Source of the DNA: Pirellulales bacterium
Lineage (GTDB): Bacteria; Planctomycetota; Planctomycetia; Pirellulales; PALSA-1355
Length of the DNA: 64,000 nucleotides
Reading direction: 5' to 3'
Assembly (NCBI GenBank): GCA_022844125.1
Contig: JALHMI010000015.1
Span: 165,369 to 229,368, forward strand
The notes below the pieces were generated by a model that did not search any database, was not told the origin of the DNA, and saw only the letters and a program-made list of their open reading frames with translations. The translations under genes were made by a program, and so were the position numbers. Shown in pieces: positions 35,252 through 43,147 of this stretch. Numbering within the stretch: position 1 is the stretch's first letter; each line of letters opens with the position of its first letter.

Positions 35252-38035
35252 TTAGCCGGCGGCCAAATCGCCAACGGCAATGGCATCACCAGAAGCCCGT
35301 TCTGTCCATTTCCGCCGACCCCACTTCTCCAGTCCCACAATCAAATAGGCAACTACAGCGGTCAGCAGAATTCGCCACCAGGCGTCCCATCCAATCGGTG
35401 CGCTATGGAAGAACCGGTTCATGAACGGCGCGTAGGTGAACAGTAGCTGCAACGTCACCATGCTCCCGACGCCGACCCAGATCCACGGATTCGAGAAGAT
35501 GCCGAGTTGAAGCATTGATTTCGTCAGCGAACGGCAATTGAACAGGTAAAATAATTCCACCATCACGAACACGTTGACCGCCACGGTTCGGGCGTGGGCG
35601 TCGCTGGCCGCCTTGTCCAGCCCCCACTCGGCCCCCTTGCCGAGCGCCCACTCGAACGATCCAAACGCGCCAATGAGCAAAACCGCCGAGACGATCAGGA
35701 TGCGGCCGATCAGTGTGCCGGTGAGGATTGGCGTCTTGGGATCGCGCGGTGTTCGCTGCATGATATCTGGCTCTTTTGGTTCGAAAGCCAACATCAATCC
35801 CAGCAGCACCGCCGTCGTCATATTGATCCACAAAATCTGCACTGGCAGAATCGGCAGGGTCGCGCCGATAAAGATTGCGGCGAGGATGACTAAACCTTCG
35901 CCCATGTTCGTGGGCAGTGTCCAAACGATGAACTTGGTCAGGTTATCGAATACACCGCGTCCTTCTTCGACGGCCGCCTCGATGGTCGCAAAGTTATCGT
36001 CGGTCAGGACCATGTCGGCCGCTTCCTTGGCAACTTCGGTGCCAGAAACGCCCATGGCCACGCCGATGTCGGCCTGTTTGAGCGCCGGGGCATCATTCAC
36101 GCCGTCCCCAGTCATCGCCACGATGTGGCCACCCGCCTGGAGGGCGCGGACCAGGCGCAGTTTTTGTTCGGGCGTCACGCGTGCAAACACGGCCACCTGA
36201 TCCGCAGTTTCGATCAATTGGGCATCGGATCGCTCGGCCAGTTCGCGGCCGGTCAGCACCAGCGGGTCTTTGCGCCTAGCCGTGTCTCGCCCATTCAGTC
36301 CAATCTGTCGGGCAATGGCTTGAGCGGTCAACGCATGGTCGCCCGTGATCATCTTGACGTGAATTCCAGCCGACTGGCAGGCCCGCACCGCGCTGATCGC
36401 CTCGGGGCGCGGCGGATCGATCATCCCCTGCAACCCCAGAAATGTCAGCTCGTTCACGTCGGCATGGTTGATCGACTGCGTGTCGCCTGGCAGGTCGGCG
36501 GAAGCCAGCACCAGCACACGCAGCCCTTTCACGGCGAAGCTCTCAAGCTGCTGTTGCACCGCGACCGCGTCGAGCGGAACTCGATGACCACTTGCGTCGA
36601 GCATCGCCACGGACTTCGACAGCACCACCTCCGCCGCGCCTTTGACATACAGTTTTCGCTGAGAGGCGGTCCCGCTCACGTGAAGCGTCGCCATGTATTG
36701 ATGCTGACTCTCGAAGGGGATGACATCAATCCGCCGGAGACGCGTGGTCCATTCCTTGTGTTCCAAGCCTCCCTTGGCCGCCGAGGCAAGCAACGCACCT
36801 TCCGTCGGATCACCCTGTACCTCCCACCGCCCCGACTTTTCTGCCAACGCGGAATCGTTGCACAACAGCCCCGCCAGTAAGCATTCCCGCGCAGCGATGT
36901 TGTCAGCCATCGCGGCGCCCGGCTCGCTCGCATTCTTGATCTCGCCAAGGGGGCCATAGCCGCTACCGGAGAATTCATAACGCGAATCTCCCGCCAGCAT
37001 TTCACGCACGGTCATTTGGTTGACCGTGAGAGTGCCGGTCTTGTCCGAGCAGACGATCGTGGTGCTCCCCAGAGTCTCTACGGCGGGCAACTTACGGATA
37101 ATGGCTCGCCGACGGGCCATCCGTGCGACGCCGATCGACAACGTGATCGTGACCGCCGCCGGTAGCCCTTCTGGAATCGCTCCGACCGCCAATGCCACCG
37201 CCGCCATGAACATCTCGAACGCCGGTTGCCCGCGCAACCAACCCACCAGAAACGTCACGCCAGCCAGTCCCAAAATCACGACCAATAGCAGACGGCTGAA
37301 CTTCGCGATCTTGCGAGTCAGCGGCGTCTCCAACACGTCGGCGGTGGAAATCAAGTTCGAGATGTGTCCCACCTCTGTACTGCCGCCGGTCGCGAAGACC
37401 ACTCCCCGGGCCTGACCATAGGTCACGAGGGTGGATGTATAGGCCAGATTGCGGCGCTCCGCGAGCGAAACATCAGCCCCCATCGCATCCACTTGTTTGT
37501 TCACAGGGACGGATTCGCCGGTCAGAGCCGATTCGTCAACTTGCAGGTCGCGACAGTGAAATAGCCGTAGGTCCGCGGGCACCTTGTCGCCGGACTGCAA
37601 GAATACGATGTCGCCGGGCACTAGCTCGGTGGAGGAGATTCGCCGCATCTGGCCAGCTCGCAAGACGCTGGCTTCCGTCAACGTCGTCTGGGCCAGCGCG
37701 GCCAGCGCTTTCGCGGCACTCGACTCCTGTAGGAATCCAATGACAGCGTTCACGAGGACGACGCCAAAGATCACCCCCGAGTCGACCCACTCATGCAAGA
37801 ATGCCGTGATCGCCGCTGCCGCCAGCAGGATGTACACCAAGGGCGTGTGGAATTGCAGCAAGAACCGCATCCACGGACCGTGACCTCTCGCGGCGGGAAT
37901 CAGGTTGGGCCCGAATCGCGCCTGACGCGCCTGAAGCTCCAGGATGTCGAGCCCTTTTTCGGCATCTGTTCCCAACAGCTGCAGGACTTCGTCCGCCGGA
38001 AGCTGATGCAAATTCTCCCCGACAAGTACGTCCAC
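35252..38035 (-). CDS. Cation-transporting P-type ATPase (calcium-ATPase type)
   Basis: 927 residues. A P-type ATPase of the P2A/PMR1-like group, which drives cations (usually Ca2+) across the membrane by ATP. The cation ATPase N-domain is at the start (LGTDAEKGLDILELQARQAR), TGES in ALTGESVPV, the phosphorylated Asp D331 in CSDKTGTLT, the hinge MTGDGVNDAPALK, and six C-terminal membrane segments (with PVQILWINMTTAVLLGLMLA in M6). There is no heavy-metal CPC motif, so transition-metal export is unlikely. In mycobacteria a related pump (CtpF) belongs to the dormancy regulon; the USP genes beside it invite the comparison. Confidence 0.9.
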   Translation of the reverse strand: MDVLVGENLHQLPADEVLQLLGTDAEKGLDILELQARQARFGPNLIPAARGHGPWMRFLLQFHTPLVYILLAAAAITAFLHEWVDSGVIFGVVLVNAVIGFLQESSAAKALAALAQTTLTEASVLRAGQMRRISSTELVPGDIVFLQSGDKVPADLRLFHCRDLQVDESALTGESVPVNKQVDAMGADVSLAERRNLAYTSTLVTYGQARGVVFATGGSTEVGHISNLISTADVLETPLTRKIAKFSRLLLVVILGLAGVTFLVGWLRGQPAFEMFMAAVALAVGAIPEGLPAAVTITLSIGVARMARRRAIIRKLPAVETLGSTTIVCSDKTGTLTVNQMTVREMLAGDSRYEFSGSGYGPLGEIKNASEPGAAMADNIAARECLLAGLLCNDSALAEKSGRWEVQGDPTEGALLASAAKGGLEHKEWTTRLRRIDVIPFESQHQYMATLHVSGTASQRKLYVKGAAEVVLSKSVAMLDASGHRVPLDAVAVQQQLESFAVKGLRVLVLASADLPGDTQSINHADVNELTFLGLQGMIDPPRPEAISAVRACQSAGIHVKMITGDHALTAQAIARQIGLNGRDTARRKDPLVLTGRELAERSDAQLIETADQVAVFARVTPEQKLRLVRALQAGGHIVAMTGDGVNDAPALKQADIGVAMGVSGTEVAKEAADMVLTDDNFATIEAAVEEGRGVFDNLTKFIVWTLPTNMGEGLVILAAIFIGATLPILPVQILWINMTTAVLLGLMLAFEPKEPDIMQRTPRDPKTPILTGTLIGRILIVSAVLLIGAFGSFEWALGKGAEWGLDKAASDAHARTVAVNVFVMVELFYLFNCRSLTKSMLQLGIFSNPWIWVGVGSMVTLQLLFTYAPFMNRFFHSAPIGWDAWWRILLTAVVAYLIVGLEKWGRRKWTERASGDAIAVGDLAAG

Positions 38036-38126
38036 GTTTTAGTCTTTCTCGGGGTTTGTTAGGAGTCCATGACAGCAGTCAGGGCATGTGACACGACAAT
38101 CGCCGCGTATTGTTTTTTGGACGGCT

Positions 38127-38444
38127 TCATTCAGCGTCCTTTTCCAGCGGTCCATGGCCATGATTACGACAACAACGCTGTGCAAGATGTGCCAGTCGTG
38201 TGAGCGCCGTGTGGTCATAGAACGGCAGACGCTTGTCGAGATTGGGGCAAAGCTGATCCGGTAGACCCGCGACGCGGATCATTCGCACCAGTTCGTCGCA
38301 GGCCATGTTGTTGATGACGGTAACACTCAACTCGGCAACATCCGCTTTATCCAATGCCTCGCAGCCGTCGCACAGGACGGATCGTATCCTGAAGTGTGCT
38401 CGAACACCTCGACGACCATCGTTTGCCAGCGATTTCACAGACAT
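38127..38444 (-). CDS. Conserved protein of unknown function
   Basis: 105 residues from ATG 38442-38444, which follows a strong AAGGAGG site. The sequence reads VRAHFRIRSVLCDGCEALDK, then DVAELSVTVINNMACDELVR and ends with a Cys/His-rich tail (CCRNHGHGP). Cys and His spacing could hold a metal. No family was recognised. It lies upstream of the P-ATPase on the same strand, gap 91 bp. Confidence 0.6.
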   Translation of the reverse strand: MSVKSLANDGRRGVRAHFRIRSVLCDGCEALDKADVAELSVTVINNMACDELVRMIRVAGLPDQLCPNLDKRLPFYDHTALTRLAHLAQRCCRNHGHGPLEKDAE

Positions 38445-38525
38445 GGTTTCCTCCTTGGGCAACGACTCGGGCCGGCTGCGGCGTGCCGTCCATAAGCGGT
38501 CACAAGAATAGTTTCTCTTCGGCCG

Positions 38526-38786
38526 CTAGATTTCCCAATGTGTTCCACAGCAGTGACAGTGAAAGAACTCTGTCCGGTCAGGGTACAACGCGGATGCGGT
38601 GTAAAACTGCATCGCGGATTCCAGGCACTTTGGGCATGCGTAAACCGGACGGTCGTTGCTGATAAAAGATGGTCCCTGATCGAATTGCCCACGCGATCCA
38701 TGTAAGGTTGCCTTGCTAGGCAAGCCGACTACCTCTGGAGCGCGCCGATGCGCATCGACACATGTCACATGACCATTGCGTTGCAT
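38526..38786 (-). CDS. Small zinc-ribbon protein
   Basis: 86 residues; GGGAGG stands 6 bases before the ATG. The C-terminal half has CPKC and, 22 residues on, HCHCCG, a two-pair Cys arrangement typical of a zinc ribbon. The N-terminal 45 residues are variable. Could bind nucleic acid or protein; function unknown. Same strand and likely same transcript as the next two genes leftward. Confidence 0.6.
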   Translation of the reverse strand: MQRNGHVTCVDAHRRAPEVVGLPSKATLHGSRGQFDQGPSFISNDRPVYACPKCLESAMQFYTASALYPDRTEFFHCHCCGTHWEI

Positions 38787-39029
38787 CTAAGCCTCCCGCG
38801 ACGGTTTCCACTTCATGCCCATGATGCGCCGGGTAGCGCTAGGCGACCTCAGGATCGCTTCATCTTCGTTACCATTCGTAAGGGCGTACGGCCTCGTTCC
38901 GTACCGTTGTGCGGCCAGCTCCATCCGGGCCGAGCGGTCAGCAACCTCTTCGGGGCACCGCACTCGTTTCGACTGGCAAGACAGATTGTCCGACACAGTT
39001 CGTCCATCGGTAATCGAACCTGACGCCAT
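38787..39029 (-). CDS. Possible small protein, unknown
   Basis: About 80 residues if started at ATG 39027-39029; its TAG stop touches the ATG of the zinc-ribbon gene. The sequence (CPEEVADRSARMELAAQRYG, KWKPSREA) matches no family I know. A start further upstream would sit inside the 39037-39053 palindrome. Low certainty. Confidence 0.3.
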   Translation of the reverse strand: MASGSITDGRTVSDNLSCQSKRVRCPEEVADRSARMELAAQRYGTRPYALTNGNEDEAILRSPSATRRIMGMKWKPSREA

Positions 39030-39036
39030 TTCTGAA

Positions 39037-39053
39037 ATGGTGGATTCCGCCAT
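39037..39053. promoter_or_regulatory. Palindromic operator-like motif, copy 1
   Basis: ATGGTGGATTCCGCCAT is a near-perfect inverted repeat (half sites ATGGYGGA / TTCCGCCAT). An identical 17-mer lies at 43029-43045 before the PAS kinase gene. Both are followed about 30 bp later by CGCTAGAATGGCG, whose TAGAAT could serve as a -10 box. Confidence 0.6.
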
Positions 39054-39112
39054 GCCCCGCGGACTGCGGCATCGCTAGAATGGCGGCGGACGAGCGCAAG
39101 CTGTGCCCTGGG

Positions 39113-39310
39113 AACACGTTGGCGAATCGTCGTCGGCTGGCTGGGACATCTAGACGCAATGGCGGAACAGCAACCGAACCACTGGCTTGCGGAAGCGGAA
39201 CGCCGCTACTGACGCCTGCGATCCGCCGTCGCAAGATTACCACTACCACGTCCCGGGGCGAGGGCGGGCAGGTCGTGGAGAAGATCCACGCAACGAACTG
39301 TAATGTCTAG
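39113..39310 (+). pseudogene. 5' remnant of a second PAS histidine kinase gene
   Basis: DNA from about 39030 to 39300 matches the region 43020-43290, that is the promoter and first codons of the intact kinase. Readable pieces: HWLAEAERRY followed by a stop, then DNA equal to the codons for DYHYHVR and VVEKVHAANC in shifted frames. Small deletions and a stop have destroyed it and the rest of the gene is absent. It records a past duplication. Confidence 0.65.
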
Positions 39311-39385
39311 TAAGAACTGGCAACAACTTGCTGGTTACTTCACGACGGAGTTGGGGATGATTTCCTAGCGACGAGGCACCCTGTT

Positions 39386-39838
39386 ATGAAGATCCTTCTT
39401 GCAGTTGACGGCTCTCCTTGCAGCGATGCGGCAGTTGCCGAAGTGTGCCGACGTCCCTGGCCGCCGGAAAGCGAAGTCCGCCTGATCACAGTAAATTCCC
39501 CGATGAGAGAAGAATTATTGCGAGGTGGATCTCCGGGTGTGTTCGATGAAATCAACGGGCAGTTGCGTGCCGCGGCGCAGACACGCCTCAATGAGGCCGC
39601 TGCCCTTATCCGGCGCGATGCACCCGCATTGCGTGTCACGTCAGTACACCGAGAAGGCTGGCCCAAAGACGCAATCCTGGACGAATCCGAGAGTTGGCAG
39701 GCGGACTTGATCGTCCTCGGTTCGCACGGCTATGGAGCTGTCAAACGTCTTTTTCTGGGCTCGGTGTCTTTAGCTGTCACGACCAACGCCCCCTGCTCGG
39801 TGGAGATCGTCCGAGCCCGAGTCCAAAAGTCTGCTTGA
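39386..39838 (+). CDS. Universal stress protein (single UspA domain)
   Basis: 150 residues. Start MKILLAVDGSPCSDAAVAEV and C-terminal ATP-binding loop GSHGYGAVKRLFLGSVS (the G-2x-G-9x-G-S pattern) are both intact, so it should bind ATP. It is the canonical single-domain type, unlike the double USPs on the other strand, and it starts the rightward set of genes that goes on with the DUF1538 operon. Confidence 0.92.
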   Translation: MKILLAVDGSPCSDAAVAEVCRRPWPPESEVRLITVNSPMREELLRGGSPGVFDEINGQLRAAAQTRLNEAAALIRRDAPALRVTSVHREGWPKDAILDESESWQADLIVLGSHGYGAVKRLFLGSVSLAVTTNAPCSVEIVRARVQKSA

Positions 39839-39949
39839 AGAGAGAGACTGTCGACGTAATAGCGGTCCGATTCGAACACTTTGCGACCGGTCTGCCTGTG
39901 ATCAGTGTTCCGCGCCGCGCGTCGACGGCTGCGATTAGACGACGTTGAG

Positions 39950-40714
39950 ATGGAGCCCACTTTGACACATACCGATTTGCAGCATCGCCTGAAGGCAATT
40001 GGTAGGCCGCTATGGAGTAGCTTGCGAGATTTGCTTCCATTGATGCTTACAGTTGCGCTCTTCCAGGGATTGGTATTTCGGCAACCATTGGAGAACGTAA
40101 GCCAAGTGTTGATTGGTCTAGGCTTGGTGATTGTGGGATTGAGTTTGTTCGTTGTCGGACTGCAATTGGGACTGTTCCCGTTAGGAGAGGCAATGGCTCA
40201 CGACTTCGCTCGCAAGGGGAGTCTTCCCTGGCTCATCGCCTTCGCCTTCGCGCTCGGTTTCGGGACCACATTTGCTGAGCCAGCTCTGATTGCGATAGCC
40301 GGAAAAGTGGCTGCGATCAAGGCCTTGGGGGCGGCCGCCGAGCAGCAGGACGCCCTCAGAGAAAGCTATGCCCTCGCGTTGCGCATGACGGTTGCCGCGG
40401 CCGTTGGAACTGCCCTGGTGGTGGGCGTCTTGCGGATTGTCTTGGGTTGGCCCATTCACTACTGGATCATGTCGGGATACGCGGTCGTGTTTGTTCTGAC
40501 TCCTTTTGCGCCTCGGGAGATCGTCGCCGTTGCGTACGACTCGGGTGGTGTCACCACTTCGACCATCACGGTCCCCCTGGCGACAGCCTTAGGCGTTGGT
40601 TTGGCATCTAGTATCAAGGGTCGTAGTCCGTTGCTGGATGGTTTCGGTCTGATTGCGTTTGCCTCCCTCACCCCCATACTCTTTGTGCTGGTGTGGGGGA
40701 TCTTGTGGGCATGA
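39950..40714 (+). CDS. DUF1538 membrane protein, first copy
   Basis: 254 residues from ATG 39950 (a GTG at 39905 is an alternative). About seven hydrophobic segments. DUF1538 hallmarks: LFPLGEAMAHDFARKG, GFGTTFAEPALIAIAGKV and YDSGGVTTSTITVPLATALG. The family is an integral membrane protein, probably a transporter; substrate unproven. Its TGA overlaps the ATG of the second copy (ATGA), so the two are made together, presumably as two halves of one complex. A PII-like and a CBS protein gene follow. Confidence 0.85.
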   Translation: MEPTLTHTDLQHRLKAIGRPLWSSLRDLLPLMLTVALFQGLVFRQPLENVSQVLIGLGLVIVGLSLFVVGLQLGLFPLGEAMAHDFARKGSLPWLIAFAFALGFGTTFAEPALIAIAGKVAAIKALGAAAEQQDALRESYALALRMTVAAAVGTALVVGVLRIVLGWPIHYWIMSGYAVVFVLTPFAPREIVAVAYDSGGVTTSTITVPLATALGVGLASSIKGRSPLLDGFGLIAFASLTPILFVLVWGILWA

Positions 40715-41556
40715 CCTTCTTATGGGCACTCGTTTGGTCGTTCGTCGCAACCCTACGCGACGTACTGCCCATCTCGATCGTGATCCTTTTTTTCCAAGTT
40801 CTCGTTCTGCGCCGTCCCATTGCTAACTGGGAACGAGTCTTGGCCGGGTTCGCGTGCGTCACACTGGGCCTGGCAGTATTTCTGGCTGGATTGGAGATTG
40901 CACTGTTTCCTTTAGGGGAAGCGATGGCTCGACAACTCGCTTCGCCAGCTTTGGTTCAACTCGATCACGGCGGTTTCGCTCCCTGGTATGGCTACTACTG
41001 GACTTACTTGTTTGCATTTATGATCGGCTTTAGTGCGACCATTGCCGAGCCGGCACTGCTCGCGGTGGCGATCAAGGCCAACCAGGCATCGGGCGGAACC
41101 ATCCACATTTGGGGACTGAGGAGCGCGGTCGCCATCGGTTCTGGCATCGGCGTTACCTTGGGCGCGTTCCGAATCGTAACCGGACTCCCGCTGCCTTATT
41201 TTCTGTTGGCAGGCTACCTGTTCGTGATTGTCCAAACTTACTTTGCACCAAAGCAAATAATTCCGCTCGCTTACGATTCCGGTGGCGTGACGACGTCCAC
41301 GGTCACCGTTCCGCTGGTTACCGCATTAGGCCTCGGGCTCGCGGCACATATTCCAGGTCGCAATGCGTTAGCGGACGGATTCGGGATGATTGCCTTAGCG
41401 GTTCTGTTTCCCGTGATCACGGTATTGGGTTATGCGCAGATCGCACAGTCGCTGAATGTACGGCAACTCCGCGCCTCGCGAAGTGTCGGCGGGGGAGGTG
41501 GGCACCTCACCAAAGGCCTCAGTCAAGCACATCCTACGACAATGGGAGACTCCTGA
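40711..41556 (+). CDS. DUF1538 membrane protein, second copy
   Basis: 281 residues, starting in the stop of the first copy. It repeats the same features: LFPLGEAMARQLA, GFSATIAEPALLAVAIKAN and YDSGGVTTSTVTVPLVTALG. A 30-residue hydrophilic tail (SVGGGGGHLTKGLSQAHPTT) is added at the end. In other bacteria the two halves occur as a pair or as one long protein. Its stop overlaps the start of the PII-like gene (TGATG). Confidence 0.85.
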   Translation: MTFLWALVWSFVATLRDVLPISIVILFFQVLVLRRPIANWERVLAGFACVTLGLAVFLAGLEIALFPLGEAMARQLASPALVQLDHGGFAPWYGYYWTYLFAFMIGFSATIAEPALLAVAIKANQASGGTIHIWGLRSAVAIGSGIGVTLGAFRIVTGLPLPYFLLAGYLFVIVQTYFAPKQIIPLAYDSGGVTTSTVTVPLVTALGLGLAAHIPGRNALADGFGMIALAVLFPVITVLGYAQIAQSLNVRQLRASRSVGGGGGHLTKGLSQAHPTTMGDS

Positions 41557-41906
41557 TGCACTTCAAATTGATCATTGCTTTTGTAAATGACGACAAAACC
41601 GAACGCATCATGCACGCGGCGCGATCCGCCGGTGCGACGGGAGCCACCATTATCGGAAACGCACGGGGTGAAGGACTCAAACCGGCCAAGACGTTTCTGG
41701 GACTGTCCCTGGAAACGCACTGTGACGTTCTCTTGTTTGTGGTCGAACGACACTTGAGCAGGCACATCTTGGAGAGAATCTGCGCAACAGGCGAATTCGA
41801 TACGTCACCAGGTACTGGGATTGCGCTACAACTTGATGTGGAAGACGCTGTGGGAGTGAGCCACCAGATCCAAACACTCACCGAGATCGTGGAGAATCAA
41901 CTATGA
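41556..41906 (+). CDS. PII-like signalling protein
   Basis: 116 residues. The fold follows PII: FKLIIAFVNDDKTERIMHAA at the start, GATGATIIGNARGEG near residue 30 (the T-loop entrance), and the end strand GIALQLDVEDAVGVSHQ. The normal uridylylation Tyr of GlnB is not seen. PII-like proteins bind adenine nucleotides and gate transporters or enzymes; here the target is most likely the DUF1538 pair encoded just before. It overlaps both neighbours by 1-4 bases. Confidence 0.75.
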   Translation: MHFKLIIAFVNDDKTERIMHAARSAGATGATIIGNARGEGLKPAKTFLGLSLETHCDVLLFVVERHLSRHILERICATGEFDTSPGTGIALQLDVEDAVGVSHQIQTLTEIVENQL

Positions 41907-42316
41907 ACAACAAGAAGATCGTTCGTGTTGCAGAAGTCATGAAACGAGAGTTCGACCTTGTGGACGGAAAGTTGACTGTCAAGGCAGCCTTGCTCTCCAT
42001 GAAGCATCCTGAGACACGGGCCCTGATTGTCGACAAACGGGACGCGGACGATGAGTATGGAATCGTCTTGATTTCTGACATCGCCAAGAAAGTGCTGGGC
42101 GCGGATCGTTCACCCGAACGAGTCAACTTATACGAGATCATGGCCAAACCAGTCTTGAGCGTCCTGCCCGACATGAATATCCGCTACTGCGCGCGCCTCT
42201 TGGAACGGTTTGGAATCATGCGCGCGCCTGTCATCACCAATGGTCAGGTGCTGGGGATTGTGAGCTTCCATGATCTCGTGTTGCAGGGACTTGTGGAATT
42301 GATCAAAGAGGACTAA
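41903..42316 (+). CDS. CBS-domain pair protein
   Basis: 137 residues with two CBS motifs: VAEVMKREFDLVDGKLTVKA near the start and IMAKPVLSVLPDMNIRYCAR near residue 75, with closing GIVLISDIAKKV and GIVSFHDLVLQG. Paired CBS domains bind AMP, ATP or related nucleotides and sense energy state. It ends the operon DUF1538-DUF1538-PII-like-CBS, and its ATG overlaps the PII-like stop. The operon thus has two nucleotide sensors for one membrane complex. Confidence 0.85.
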   Translation: MNNKKIVRVAEVMKREFDLVDGKLTVKAALLSMKHPETRALIVDKRDADDEYGIVLISDIAKKVLGADRSPERVNLYEIMAKPVLSVLPDMNIRYCARLLERFGIMRAPVITNGQVLGIVSFHDLVLQGLVELIKED

Positions 42317-42423
42317 GTATGGCCTGGTTCGCGCGGTTTACGATCCGCAGACTACCCCTGACTCGTCCAGTTCCCAGCAGGAAAACGTCTGCGTTCGTGC
42401 CGATACATCATCATTCGGGCGGC

Positions 42424-42732
42424 TCATCTGATTGAGGAAGCTTCATGCGTGACACAAATACCCCGGTCCTCGTCGATAGGTGGCTCAACCACGACACCCC
42501 AGTGTGAATCGGCCTCGCTAATCCCCCGACCGACAACGACGTGGCCCCGTTCCTCCAGTTCGGCGACAAACTCGTCGCATGGAATTTCACACGCGCGGCC
42601 GACGAATGCCAGTAGCTCGAGTTTCAGGTGGCGGAATGTGACGCGCAGCCTGCAAGGGAATTGGTCTGGCTCGCGTCGTTTCACGTACGTGGCAACTCCG
42701 GATGCAACGGCATCCGAGAAGGCTTGATCCAT
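42424..42732 (-). CDS. Protein of unknown function
   Basis: 102 residues on the opposite strand between the CBS gene and the kinase gene. It has a plausible fold-like pattern (CRLRVTFRHLKLELLAFVGR, CDEFVAELEERGHVVVGRG) but no recognised family and no signal peptide. The ribosome site is weak. It may be real. Confidence 0.4.
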   Translation of the reverse strand: MDQAFSDAVASGVATYVKRREPDQFPCRLRVTFRHLKLELLAFVGRACEIPCDEFVAELEERGHVVVGRGISEADSHWGVVVEPPIDEDRGICVTHEASSIR

Positions 42733-43028
42733 CGAAGAGTACTCCGGTCAGAGGTTGCATTGCGACGCGTCTGGCTCCGTACGTCACTGATGATGAATAA
42801 ACTGTAATCTCCCACGCGGCATTTCGCAGCGGTCGGGAGCGAGGTGCGGTGTTCGAGCCACGCGGTTCGACAATCGCTAGTCGCTTCAGGTGGCGAAGCG
42901 TGCGTCGGCCTTCAGGCCGAGTCTGTGCACCCGATGACCGTCAAGGCGAATAGCCTTAACCTGCCGAACAACCCAGATCTTAAAAGAAAGCCTGTCCAAC
43001 GGTAATCGGCAGTCAAACCATTGTGGAA
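42733..43028. other. Intergenic before the PAS kinase
   Basis: No gene seen; holds upstream sequence of the two-component operon. Confidence 0.4.
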
Positions 43029-43072
43029 ATGGTGGATTCCGCCATACGGTGCCGCTACAGATTCGCTAGAAT
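43029..43072 (+). promoter_or_regulatory. Palindromic operator-like motif, copy 2, and possible -10 box of the kinase operon
   Basis: ATGGTGGATTCCGCCAT at 43029-43045, then TAGAAT at 43067-43072, about 76 bp before the kinase ATG. Identical to copy 1 at 39037. A dimeric regulator such as the NarL-type protein of this operon may bind it (autoregulation; inference). Confidence 0.6.
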
Positions 43073-43147
43073 GGCGTGGAAATAGCGCAATCTCGTAACC
43101 GGCGAACACTGTCACGCATCGGCAGCCGACGCGGCTATCGCAACAAA

